DNA of 64,000 bases from JAEUOS01 sp965279115 (lineage in GTDB: Bacteria > Pseudomonadota > Gammaproteobacteria > Burkholderiales > JAEUOS01), in the NCBI GenBank assembly GCA_965279115.1, contig OZ257137.1, positions 5,208,001 to 5,272,000 on the forward strand. Direction: 5' to 3'. Shown here one piece after another: positions 41,828-50,406 of the stretch. How positions within the stretch are numbered: the stretch's first letter is position 1; each line of letters begins with the position of its first letter. The notes below the pieces were generated by a model that saw only the letters and a program-made list of their open reading frames with translations, was not told the DNA's origin and did no database searches. A program made the position numbers and the translations under genes.

Positions 41828-44377
41828 ATGTTGTCCAACCACTGGTTACAAGGCGCATCGATACAGGTCCGGCTGATGGTGCTGACGCTGGCGGTCGCGT
41901 TTCCGCTCGCCAGCCTGATCCTTTTCGGTGCGCTGCGCGCCCACCAGCAGAACGAAACCGAGGCGCTTGAACGGGTGGCGGCGCACGCGCGCCTGACTGC
42001 TGCCTTTGTTGACGACCAGGTCGTCAAGGTCGACGCGATTCTGGCTTCGCTCGGGTCCGCGCTGACGGTCCGCCCGGAAGACGCGGCGCGCTCGCAGACG
42101 GTGATGTCCGCGTTGCGGGCGCAGCTTCATCCGGCGTTTGGCGCCTTCCGGTTGAGCGACACCACCGGCGGCCTTGTCGCCGGCGTCAATGGCGCGAACG
42201 GCTCGATCGCCGACCGCCGCTATTTCCAGCGGGCGCTGGCGTCCAGCGGGCTTGCCGTGGGCGAGGCCACACGGTCCTTCAACGGCAGCGAATGGACCCT
42301 CGGGCTCGCGCGCCGCATCATCGGTGAACACGGCGCGCCTGCCGGGGTGGTATCGATCACCACGCGGCTGTCCGGGTTGCAGGGCATGCTCGACGCGAAC
42401 GGCTTGCCCGATGGCGCGGTCATCACCCTGATCGACGAGCAAGGGGTCGTGCTCGCGCACACGCGTGAATTCGCCACCTGGGTGGGCCGCAAGCTCGACG
42501 ACACGGCCGAGTTCGCCAGTGCCAGCAATGTGCGTTCCGCGTCCATCCGTACCTCCGCGGACGGCGGCGAATGGTTGTCGGCGGTCGCGAGCCTGACCGC
42601 GGCGCCGTGGCGTGTGCACGTGAGCATTCCGGCCAGCGAGGCCCTGGGCGCGGCACGCCACCAGACCCGCTGGATGCTGGGCCTTACGCTGGCTTTGCTG
42701 GCTTTCTCGTTCTGGCTGGCGTGGCGGGTGGGACGTGGCATGGCCGCGCCTCTCAGGGCCCTGGCGGGGGATGCGCGGCGCCTCGGTGACGGCGATACCG
42801 CGCATCGCAGCGTCGTATCGGCCGGCGGCGAGATGGGCGATCTCGCCGGCGCCATCAACCGGCTTGCCGATCAGTCGGTGGCGCGGCTGGAAACGCTGCG
42901 CGACGGCGAGGCGAAGTTTCGCGCCATGGTCGAGGCCTCGCCGGTGGGCATCTTCCTTTCCCGGCTGGACGGCAACACGATCTACACCAATCCGGCCTAC
43001 CTGCGCATTCTCGGCCTCTCGGCCGGCGAGGCGCGCGACTTGGGGTGGATCCGCGCGATCCACCCCGAAGACCGCGATACGGTCGCCTCCGCCTGGCACA
43101 AGTCGATCGTGTCCGGCAACCCCTACCACGGCCACGGCCGTTACCTGCATGGCGACGGCAAGGTCGTCTGGTGGCAGGTCCGCACCGCCGAGGTCCAGGT
43201 CGGGGAAAAGCTGGTGGGCCTGGTGGGCATGGTTGAGGACGTCACCGAGGTGCGCGAAGCCCAGGCCGCGCTGGCCGACAGCGAACGGCGCTACCGCGCG
43301 ATGTTCGCGTCCAATCCCCAGCCGATGTGGGTGTACGACGTGGAAACCCTGCGCTTTCTCGATGTCAACGACGCCGCGGTCGCCCACTACGGCTACAGCC
43401 GCGATGAATTTCGCGCGATGAGCGTGATGGACATCCGGCCCGAGGATGAGCGCATGCAATACGAGCGCCCCGGGATGCCGGCGTCGATCGGGACCATCAT
43501 GCAGGGCGTGCGCCGGCATATGCGCAAGAACGGCCACCGCATCGAGGTCGAGGTTTCATCGCACGACCTGATGTTCAAGGGGCGGCGCGCGGTCCATGTC
43601 CTGGTCAATGACGTGACCGAGCGTTCCCGGGTCGAGCGCGAGATTCTCAGCCTCAACGCCGAACTCGAGGAGAGGGTCACCGAGCGCACTGCCGAACTGA
43701 CGGTGGCCAACAACGAGCTCGAGGCATTCACCTATTCGGTCGCCCACGACCTGCGTGCGCCCCTGCGCGGGATCGACGGCTTTTCGGCGCTTCTGGTCGA
43801 GCACGGGCGCAGCAAGCTTGACCGCGAAAGTTCCCTGTATGTCGAACGTATCCGCGATGCCAGCCAGCGCATGGGGGCGATGATCTCGGACCTGCTCGAT
43901 CTGTCGAGGGTTTCGCGCAGCGAGCTCTTCAAGCTTTCGGTGGATCTCTCCGGGATGGCGCGCCAGATCGCCGACGAACTGCTGCGCGTCAATCCCGGCA
44001 GGCAGGTCGAGTTCCGCATCGCGGCCAATCTGAGCGCGCGCGGGGATCCCGGACTGATCAGGCTGGTGCTCGACAACCTGATCGGCAACGCATGGAAGTA
44101 CAGCAGTGATGTCCCGGCGCCGGTCATCGAGTTCGGCTCGACGCAGGGTGCGGGCGGGCGAACCGAGTTTTTTGTGCGTGACAACGGTGTCGGCTTCGAC
44201 ATGCAGTACGCCGGCAAGCTGTTTTCGGTGTTTCAGCGCCTGCACTCGGCGCAGAAGTATGAAGGTACCGGCATCGGCCTGGCGACGGTCAAGCGGATTG
44301 TCGAACGCCATGGCGGAGGGGTGAGCGGCGAGGGCGAACTGGGCCGCGGGGCGACTTTCCGCTTTTGGCTGCCTTGA
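41828..44377 (+). CDS. Membrane sensor histidine kinase (Cache, HAMP, two PAS)
   Basis: An 849-residue kinase. Residues about 12-32 and 275-295 are membrane helices flanking a periplasmic Cache-type domain (RYFQRALASSGLAVGEATRS). A HAMP region follows (about 295-345), then two PAS domains (about 360-480 and 485-605), a coiled linker (LNAELEERVTERTAELT), and HisKA with phosphorylation site His640 in VAHDLRAPLRG. The HATPase shows NLIGNAWKYS, RDNGVGFDM and GTGIGLATV. No response regulator gene is next to it, so it is an orphan in this window. Confidence 0.88.
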   Translation: MLSNHWLQGASIQVRLMVLTLAVAFPLASLILFGALRAHQQNETEALERVAAHARLTAAFVDDQVVKVDAILASLGSALTVRPEDAARSQTVMSALRAQLHPAFGAFRLSDTTGGLVAGVNGANGSIADRRYFQRALASSGLAVGEATRSFNGSEWTLGLARRIIGEHGAPAGVVSITTRLSGLQGMLDANGLPDGAVITLIDEQGVVLAHTREFATWVGRKLDDTAEFASASNVRSASIRTSADGGEWLSAVASLTAAPWRVHVSIPASEALGAARHQTRWMLGLTLALLAFSFWLAWRVGRGMAAPLRALAGDARRLGDGDTAHRSVVSAGGEMGDLAGAINRLADQSVARLETLRDGEAKFRAMVEASPVGIFLSRLDGNTIYTNPAYLRILGLSAGEARDLGWIRAIHPEDRDTVASAWHKSIVSGNPYHGHGRYLHGDGKVVWWQVRTAEVQVGEKLVGLVGMVEDVTEVREAQAALADSERRYRAMFASNPQPMWVYDVETLRFLDVNDAAVAHYGYSRDEFRAMSVMDIRPEDERMQYERPGMPASIGTIMQGVRRHMRKNGHRIEVEVSSHDLMFKGRRAVHVLVNDVTERSRVEREILSLNAELEERVTERTAELTVANNELEAFTYSVAHDLRAPLRGIDGFSALLVEHGRSKLDRESSLYVERIRDASQRMGAMISDLLDLSRVSRSELFKLSVDLSGMARQIADELLRVNPGRQVEFRIAANLSARGDPGLIRLVLDNLIGNAWKYSSDVPAPVIEFGSTQGAGGRTEFFVRDNGVGFDMQYAGKLFSVFQRLHSAQKYEGTGIGLATVKRIVERHGGGVSGEGELGRGATFRFWLP

Positions 44378-44413
44378 GGCTGGCTGCCTCGTCCTGGCAG
44401 CCGGGAGGGGGTT

Positions 44414-44635
44414 TCAGGGGGCTGACTGTACCGCCGTTTCCTGCCATTCGCCGCGCCGCTTGCCGGTGCTTCCGAGCACGACGCGAAACTTGAGGGGCAG
44501 GAACACGTTGCTGTAGTCCGGCTCAAGGGTGTTGTCGGCAAGGCATCCCGGACACTGGGCGACCCAGGTTCCGCCGAAAAGGCGGGGTGTAGCGAGGGGG
44601 GCGGTGTCGCAGGTCGCGCAATGAAGTATTTGCAT
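44414..44635 (-). CDS. Small zinc-ribbon protein
   Basis: A 73-residue protein starting at ATG 44635, with GGGAG six bases upstream. Two CxxC pairs (CATC at 6-9 and CPGC at 28-31) form a plausible zinc ribbon with a short linker (GGTWVAQ). The rest is KFRVVLGSTGKRRGEW. I do not recognise a named family. It is convergent with the sensor kinase and divergent from the DMT transporter gene. Confidence 0.55.
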   Translation of the reverse strand: MQILHCATCDTAPLATPRLFGGTWVAQCPGCLADNTLEPDYSNVFLPLKFRVVLGSTGKRRGEWQETAVQSAP

Positions 44636-44711
44636 CAGACTCTCCCTGGCCGGCAGGCGGCACATGCCGCGCGTGTTGAATCGATTATGTGTCGGTCGCG
44701 CGAACACCGGT

Positions 44712-44725
44712 GTGCGAATTCGCAC
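44712..44725. promoter_or_regulatory. 14-bp perfect palindrome in divergent region
   Basis: GTGCGAATTCGCAC is a perfect palindrome between the zinc-ribbon and DMT transporter genes, a typical operator position. No regulator gene lies beside it. The remaining ~250 bp of this gap hold no gene that I can support. Confidence 0.3.
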
Positions 44726-44891
44726 GTTTCACATGAATTTACGAACCGCGCTGCCACTTTCTTGAGACCTATCCATGCTGCGTCGCATCAGCCGGGCGGC
44801 CGCCGCGTGCAATGAACTTGGCATGCCGGCCGCGGTTGCGCGCGCCAGTCCGCAAGGGGACACGCCGCCTGCGCCTAAAATGCGGGGGCAC

Positions 44892-45848
44892 ATGTCACAG
44901 CACGATCAAAACGGCGTCGGTGAGACAGGCCGATCAACCCCGGGTTTCGCGCGCCTGAGCCGGCGATTCGCGCGCCTCAATCCGACACTGCGCGGCATGC
45001 TGTGGGCGGTCGCCGCCGGCCTGATCTTCTCGCACCTGAACGCGCTGTTGCGGGTGCTGTCGATCCAGCTTGATCCGTTCCAGACGCAATTCCTGCGCTA
45101 CCTGATGGGCTGCCTGGTGATGCTGCCGCTGGTGCTGCGCAGCGGCCTGGCGGCATACTGGCCCAAGCGGCCGGCAGGCCAGTTCGCGCGCGGATTTGTC
45201 CATGCCCTGGGCCTGTGGTTGTGGTTTGCGGCACTGCCGCATGTGCCGATGGCCGACATGACGGCATTGGGATTTACAGGGCCCATCTTCATCATGATCG
45301 GCGCCTACCTGTTTTTTCGCGAGAAGATGCGCTGGGACCGCTGGGTCGCCGCCCTGATCGGGTTTTCCGGCGTGCTGGTGGTGCTCGCCCCCAAGTTGAC
45401 CGGAAGCGGCGGCCACTACCAGTTGATCATGCTGGCGTCCTCGCCCGTTTTCGCCGCTTCATTCCTGCTGACAAAGTCGCTTACCCGCAATGAAAGCACC
45501 GGTGTGATCGTCGTCTGGCAGGCGATTTCGGTTGCGATATTCAGCCTGCCGCTGGCGCTCCTGCATTGGCATCCGGTATCGGTCCTGCAATGGCTTGGCT
45601 TCGTCGTCTGCGGCGTGCTCGGCAGCGTCGGACACTACTGCCTGACCAGGTCGTTTCACGTCGCGGACATTTCGTCGACGCAATCGGTCAAGTTTCTCGA
45701 CCTGGTGTGGGCGTCTGTCATCGGCTGGATCATCTTCTCGGATTCGCCCAGCCTGACCACGCTGGCCGGTGGCGTGGTGATCGCGATATCGACGATCTGG
45801 ATCGCGCGGCGCGAGGCGCGCGAGCGTTCGCTGCAGACGTCTCGCTAG
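44892..45848 (+). CDS. EamA/RhaT-family DMT transporter
   Basis: A 318-residue inner-membrane protein with about ten helices in two EamA repeats. Start ATG 44892 (MSQHDQNG) is behind GCGGGGGCAC; ATG 44880 is also possible. A charged N-terminus precedes the first helix (LRGMLWAVAAGLIFSHLNALL). The family exports or imports small metabolites; substrate is unknown. It converges with the HDOD gene. Nothing in its neighbourhood suggests a substrate. Confidence 0.8.
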   Translation: MSQHDQNGVGETGRSTPGFARLSRRFARLNPTLRGMLWAVAAGLIFSHLNALLRVLSIQLDPFQTQFLRYLMGCLVMLPLVLRSGLAAYWPKRPAGQFARGFVHALGLWLWFAALPHVPMADMTALGFTGPIFIMIGAYLFFREKMRWDRWVAALIGFSGVLVVLAPKLTGSGGHYQLIMLASSPVFAASFLLTKSLTRNESTGVIVVWQAISVAIFSLPLALLHWHPVSVLQWLGFVVCGVLGSVGHYCLTRSFHVADISSTQSVKFLDLVWASVIGWIIFSDSPSLTTLAGGVVIAISTIWIARREARERSLQTSR

Positions 45849-45879
45849 TGCCGGTTGGCAGAGGCGATTTTCCGGGCTG

Positions 45880-46722
45880 CTAGTCCTGACCGGTTTCCTC
45901 GGTGACCAGCAGGCGCGCCTGGGTCGCCGGGATGTTGAGCAGGTTGCCAAGCGCGGCGTAGTCGTCCGGAAGTGCCGGATTGTCCCAGCCGTTGGCCGAG
46001 TGGCGCGCGAGCGCGACCGCCAGGTTGACGTTGCGCACCTTGGCGTCCACCGCCGCGTGCTCGTCGACGATGCGCACCAGGAGCTCCGGCAGACGCCAGC
46101 GCGTCAGCAGGTCGTGCTCCAACTCGTTGATTTCGATGTTGAGCACCGCGCGTTGCGCCTCGCTGCTGCGCATGCCGGGATTGGCGTCGAGTTCGTTCTG
46201 GATGCGCAGCGCCAGTCCGGGCGCCTCGCACCAGATCAGCATTTCCGCGAAGTCGTGCAGCAGGGCGGCCGTCGCGATCACTTCGGCGTCCAGGTCGTTG
46301 CGCCTGACCGCCCAGTCGAAGGCATATTCGGAGGCCCGCTGCGCGCGCCTGAGCACGGTGTTCAGGCCGCTGAACAGGTTTTGCGTCATGCCCGGCGGCG
46401 GTGCCACCGACCGCACCTGCGCGAACGCGCGGAAGAAGGGGGGTATGCCCATCATCACGATGCAGCCGGTCACGCTCTCGACATCGGTCAACTGGGAACC
46501 GCGCCGCAAGGTCGCGAGATGGCGATACAGCTTGACGCACATCAGCGGGTCGCGCATGACGATGTCGGCGATCCCTTGCGCATCCGCGTTTTCCTCGTCG
46601 GCCGCCAACGCCGCCAGCGCAGCGACCGTTTCGGGCAGGACCGGGATGTCCACCCGCGACAAATGCGCGGACCATGCGGCGAGGTCGCGCAAGGGGGCGT
46701 TGAGTGATCCGGGGCTGTTCAT
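45880..46722 (-). CDS. HDOD-domain protein
   Basis: A 280-residue protein of the HDOD family, in which the HD-type fold usually lacks full catalytic residues. Segments DPLMCVKLYRHLATLRRG, ESVTGCIVMMGIPPFFRAFAQV and ATAALLHDFAEMLIWCEAPG cover the domain (about 15-220). HDOD proteins act as non-catalytic adaptors in signalling and motility control, often linked to c-di-GMP. No partner is adjacent on its own strand. ATG 46722 is the likely start. Confidence 0.75.
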   Translation of the reverse strand: MNSPGSLNAPLRDLAAWSAHLSRVDIPVLPETVAALAALAADEENADAQGIADIVMRDPLMCVKLYRHLATLRRGSQLTDVESVTGCIVMMGIPPFFRAFAQVRSVAPPPGMTQNLFSGLNTVLRRAQRASEYAFDWAVRRNDLDAEVIATAALLHDFAEMLIWCEAPGLALRIQNELDANPGMRSSEAQRAVLNIEINELEHDLLTRWRLPELLVRIVDEHAAVDAKVRNVNLAVALARHSANGWDNPALPDDYAALGNLLNIPATQARLLVTEETGQD

Positions 46723-46868
46723 GGTCGGGACGGAATGTCGTGTCTCAAGTTAACGGCCCGACGCGGCAACACTGAAGTGATTCCCGTCCTGCGGCGCAAC
46801 ATGGCGGGGGGGCCCATGCCGGGGCGCTTTCGGTCGCAGCCTGTCTTGCGAACGCGTCCGCTTACCGC

Positions 46869-47885
46869 TTACCGCTTGCCGCCGATGGCGACGACCACCT
46901 TGCCGGTGGCTTCGCGCGCACGGATCAGGCGCATGGCTTCGCGGTACTCCTCCAGCGGCAAGACGTGGGAGACATGCGGTCGCAGCGCGCCCGCGACGGT
47001 CCAGTCGAACAGGTCGCGCAACATGGCGCGCATCTGCGGCTCGTAGCGGGCGCGTTCGTCGGTGGGGCCCCAGCCATAGTAAAAGCCCATGTTGTGGCCG
47101 AGCACCGCGACGTTCTTCACCAGCAGCAGGTTGGCCGGCGCCTGCGGGATTCGTCCACCCGCGAAGCCCACGCTGACAAGGCGTCCGAAAGGCCGCAGCG
47201 TGCGGATGATGGCATCGAACGCATCGCCACCCACCATGTCGATGGCCACATCGACGCCGCGCCCGTCGGTGGCCGCCATCACGTCATCGCGCAGGCTGGC
47301 ATAGCCGACCGCGGCATGCGCACCATGCGCCATGGCAAAGGCCTGCTTTGCGGGCGTGCTGGCCACCGCGACGACGCGGGCGCCGAGATGGCGCGCGATC
47401 TCCACGCTGGCCACTCCCACCGCGCCCGCCGCGCCGGTGACGAGCACCGTCTCGCCGGGCGCGACGCCGGCGCGCCAGCGCAATGCCCCGTAAGCGGTGC
47501 CATAGGCATTCGGAAGGTGAATGGCCGGGATGAGTTGCAGCGATTCGCCGTGCCCGGCCGGCAAGGGATAGACGGTTTCCGCGCGCATGACCACCTGCTC
47601 GGCCAGTCCGCCCCAGTCGGGAATGGCCAGCACGCGGTCGCCGGGCCTGACCGCGGTCACGCCCGCCGCTGTCTCGATGACGGTGCCGGCGACTTCGGTG
47701 CCGGGCGTAAACGGCATCGGATAGGCGCGCTGGTACTTGCCGGCCACCTGCAGGCTCATGGCGAAACTGACACTGGCGTAGTCGACGGCGATGCGCACGC
47801 CGCCCGCCACCATCGGAGGCGGCGCGATGTCCTCGATGGTCAATTCATTCCAGTCGCAGGACTGACGACAAACAAGGGCGCGCAT
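46869..47885 (-). CDS. MDR-family NADPH:quinone oxidoreductase-like
   Basis: A 338-residue medium-chain dehydrogenase/reductase starting at ATG 47885. Segments: ITDFxA-type N-domain PPPMVAGGVRIAVDYASVSFA, then GTEVAGTVIETAAGVTAV, VLVTGAAGAVGVASVEIARHLG (nucleotide binding) and VDVAIDMVGGDAF. It lacks the structural zinc cysteines, so it is quinone-oxidoreductase-like rather than a classical alcohol dehydrogenase. It starts 5 bp after the stop of the CoA transferase gene, last of a four-gene minus-strand operon. Confidence 0.8.
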   Translation of the reverse strand: MRALVCRQSCDWNELTIEDIAPPPMVAGGVRIAVDYASVSFAMSLQVAGKYQRAYPMPFTPGTEVAGTVIETAAGVTAVRPGDRVLAIPDWGGLAEQVVMRAETVYPLPAGHGESLQLIPAIHLPNAYGTAYGALRWRAGVAPGETVLVTGAAGAVGVASVEIARHLGARVVAVASTPAKQAFAMAHGAHAAVGYASLRDDVMAATDGRGVDVAIDMVGGDAFDAIIRTLRPFGRLVSVGFAGGRIPQAPANLLLVKNVAVLGHNMGFYYGWGPTDERARYEPQMRAMLRDLFDWTVAGALRPHVSHVLPLEEYREAMRLIRAREATGKVVVAIGGKR

Positions 47886-47890
47886 GGGCT

Positions 47891-49060
47891 TCAATCCCCG
47901 TACTGTCGCGCCGCGCCGGACGCGCACAACGCATCGATTTCGTCCGCCGTCATTCCGGCCTCTGCCAGCACGGCACGGGTGTGTTCGCCCAGGCGGGGTG
48001 CTGCCCCGACAATGCGGCCGGCCGCCGGCATGTGCGGTACATCGACCGGGCCGTAGGGTGGCTGGTCGACCCGGGTGAAATAACCCATCGCCTGCATCTG
48101 CGGATCTTCGCGCAAGCGCCGGTAGTCGTTTACCGGGCTTACCAGTACGTCGGCGGCCTCCAGCACGGCCTGCCAGTGACCCATGCTGGCGCCCGCGAGG
48201 GTGATGCCGAGTTCGCCGTTGATCTCGCGCAGGTGGTTCTTGCGCACGTCGTTGTCGGCAAAACGCGGATCATCCAGCCAGTCCGGCCTGCCGACGGCGC
48301 GTGCGAGTCGCCCGAACATCGCCGCATTCATGCATGCGACGACAATGTGGCCGTCGGCGCAGCGAAATTCACCGGCGGGCGCGAATATCGCCGTTTTCAC
48401 GCCGGTGTCCGGAAACAGCAGGGCATCGATGAAGGGGCCGGCCTGGAAGGCCGCGCAGCACTCCGCCAGCGACAACTGCAGATGCGCGCCGGGTGCACCG
48501 CGTTCACGGGCAAACAGGGCCGCGCTGATCGCCTGCGCGGCGTAAAGCGCGCTGATGTTGTCCGGCACATACAGGCCGATGCGCTTGGGCGTGCCGTCCG
48601 CCAGTGCGTTGGCCGCGGCCATGCCGGAAAACGCCTGCGCGACCGAGTCGGTCGCCGGTTTGGACATCCACGGGCCAAGCGTGCCGAAGCCCGTGATGGA
48701 ACAATAGACGATGCGCGGGTTGATCTCCCGCAAGGCCGCATAGCCGAGCCCCAGGCGGTCCATCACGCCGGTGCGGAAGTTCTCGACAAATACGTCGGCG
48801 CGCGCAACCAGGCGCAGCACCGCGTCGCGGCCGCCCTGCGTCGCCGCGTCAATCGCCGCACCGCGCTTGTTGAAATTGCCCGACAGCAGATTGGCCGACA
48901 TTGCCTCGCTGCTCTTGCCGGTGCCGCGGATCCAGTCACCAGCAAGCGGTTCAACCTTGACGACATCGGCGCCCTGGCGGGCCAGGATCGCCGCGCATAC
49001 CGGCCCGGCGATGCCCTGGGAAAGATCGAGGACGCGCACGCCGGCCAGCGGGAGCGTCAC
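47891..49060 (-). CDS. CaiB/BaiF family CoA transferase
   Basis: A 389-residue class III CoA transferase. GTG 49060 overlaps the cupin stop by 4 bp and gives LAGVRVLDLSQGIAGPVCAAIL, the usual N-terminus. Other segments: QGADVVKVEPLAGDWIRG, NFNKRGAAID, the loop VENFRTGVMDRLGLGY, and the catalytic aspartate region SITGFGTLGPW then ATDSVAQAFSG. The family moves CoA between carboxylates such as formyl, succinyl or carnitine-type acids; the substrate is unknown. The operon context suggests degradation of a cyclic or aromatic-like acid. Confidence 0.82.
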   Translation of the reverse strand: MTLPLAGVRVLDLSQGIAGPVCAAILARQGADVVKVEPLAGDWIRGTGKSSEAMSANLLSGNFNKRGAAIDAATQGGRDAVLRLVARADVFVENFRTGVMDRLGLGYAALREINPRIVYCSITGFGTLGPWMSKPATDSVAQAFSGMAAANALADGTPKRIGLYVPDNISALYAAQAISAALFARERGAPGAHLQLSLAECCAAFQAGPFIDALLFPDTGVKTAIFAPAGEFRCADGHIVVACMNAAMFGRLARAVGRPDWLDDPRFADNDVRKNHLREINGELGITLAGASMGHWQAVLEAADVLVSPVNDYRRLREDPQMQAMGYFTRVDQPPYGPVDVPHMPAAGRIVGAAPRLGEHTRAVLAEAGMTADEIDALCASGAARQYGD

Positions 49061-49449
49061 GGCGCAGGGTCCTTGACAAACAGCGTCTGGAGCGGATGCG
49101 GTCCGTTCTGGCGACTCCAGTGGCCGTGGATGGTGGCGTCGAATGTCGCCCCGGCCGGCAACGTGTCGGCCGAGTAGAAATGCTCGCCCGGCCCGAACAC
49201 CCGTGTGCTGCCATCCTGCAGGCCGATCTCCATGCGACCGGAAAGGATGAACACCCATTGTGGTGCGGGGGTGCAATGGAACTGGCTGCGAAACCCGATC
49301 GGGCTCATGCGCAACTGGTAGCCCGCGGACGGGAAGACCTGCGACAGCATCGCCTGCGGCGTTCCTTCGCCGAGCGCCACATGCTCCTCGCGAAAGCGCG
49401 CGCGGCCGTCCCGGTCGGTGAACAGCACAACCCTGGTGAAAGTGGACAT
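49057..49449 (-). CDS. Cupin-domain protein
   Basis: A 130-residue protein with a single cupin barrel: QLRMSPIGFRSQFHCTPAPQWVFILSGRMEIGLQDGS and FGPGEHFYSADTLPAGATFDA. A histidine (FHCTP) and the GEH segment could hold a metal, but the classical first cupin motif is incomplete. It lies 12 bp after pirin and overlaps the CoA transferase start, so it is part of the same operon. It may be a dioxygenase-like or isomerase-like enzyme; function is not established. Confidence 0.7.
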   Translation of the reverse strand: MSTFTRVVLFTDRDGRARFREEHVALGEGTPQAMLSQVFPSAGYQLRMSPIGFRSQFHCTPAPQWVFILSGRMEIGLQDGSTRVFGPGEHFYSADTLPAGATFDATIHGHWSRQNGPHPLQTLFVKDPAP

Positions 49450-49461
49450 GGTGCGGTTCTC

Positions 49462-50316
49462 CTAGAAGCGCCCGGCCTGGAAGTCGGTGATCGCCTGGCG
49501 AATCTCGTCGGCCGTGTTCATCACGAACGGGCCGTACTGCACGATCGGCTCCTTGAGCGGCCGGCCCGCGAGCAGGATGAACCTGCCGGGCGACGCGCCC
49601 GAAGCCGCCAGCACGCGTGCGCCGTCCGCGAGCACCGCGAGATGGGTTTCGCGAACCGTGGTGGCGGGTTCGCCAAAGCCGATTTCGCCTTCGAAGACGT
49701 AGGCGAAGGCGGTGTGCCCGGCCGGAACTGGGTAGGAAAAGCGGCTGTTGGCCGGCAGTGTGACATCCAGGTAGGTCGGTTCGGTGGCGATCCCGCTGAC
49801 TGGGCCGTTGGCACCTCCCAGGCTGCCGGCGATGATCTTGACGCTGGCGCCACCGTTGTCGGTCACCACCGGCACGTCCGTTGCGGGTATGTCCTGGTAG
49901 CGCGGGGCGCACATCTTGTCGGTCGCCGGCAGGTTGACCCAGAGCTGAAAGCCCGCCATGCGGCCGGACTCCTGCAGCGGCATCTCCGAATGGACGATGC
50001 CGCGGCCGGCCGTCATCCACTGCACGCTGCCGGGCCCGAGGTCGCCGGAATTGCCCTTGTTGTCCTTGTGCTGCATGCGTCCGGCAAGCATGTAGGTGAC
50101 GGTTTCGAAGCCGCGGTGGGGATGGTCGGGGAAGCCGGCGATGTAGTCCCCGGCCTTGTCGCTGCCGAACGCGTCAAGCATGAGGAAGGGATCGAGGTTC
50201 TGCAACTGCGGCTGGCCGATCACCCGCAGCATCTTGACGCCGGCCCCGTCACTGGTGGGCATGCCGCGCACCACGCGGGTAACGCGTCGTGCCGGGCTGT
50301 CGACGATGGCATTCAT
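49462..50316 (-). CDS. Pirin-family protein
   Basis: A 284-residue bicupin starting at ATG 50316. Pirin motifs include the metal histidines in FPDHPHRGFETVTYM (about 62-76) and the histidine and glutamate of GIVHSEMP (about 107). Bacterial pirins bind Fe and some show quercetinase activity. It is the first gene of a four-gene operon with a cupin, a CoA transferase and an oxidoreductase, a context suggesting catabolism of a phenolic-type compound. This is inference from neighbours. Confidence 0.85.
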   Translation of the reverse strand: MNAIVDSPARRVTRVVRGMPTSDGAGVKMLRVIGQPQLQNLDPFLMLDAFGSDKAGDYIAGFPDHPHRGFETVTYMLAGRMQHKDNKGNSGDLGPGSVQWMTAGRGIVHSEMPLQESGRMAGFQLWVNLPATDKMCAPRYQDIPATDVPVVTDNGGASVKIIAGSLGGANGPVSGIATEPTYLDVTLPANSRFSYPVPAGHTAFAYVFEGEIGFGEPATTVRETHLAVLADGARVLAASGASPGRFILLAGRPLKEPIVQYGPFVMNTADEIRQAITDFQAGRF

Positions 50317-50406
50317 GTTGGGCTCGCTTTCATTGGTCGATGCGCCGATATGGCGCCAGACCGCATGATATTCAAGCCCGCGCGATTGCGCCGGCGGGCC
50401 GCGGGT

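Noticed and set aside
44381..44401. GGCTGCC/GGCAGCC hairpin after the sensor kinase as terminator
   Set aside because: A 7-bp stem with a 7-base loop and no T run on either strand; not convincing.
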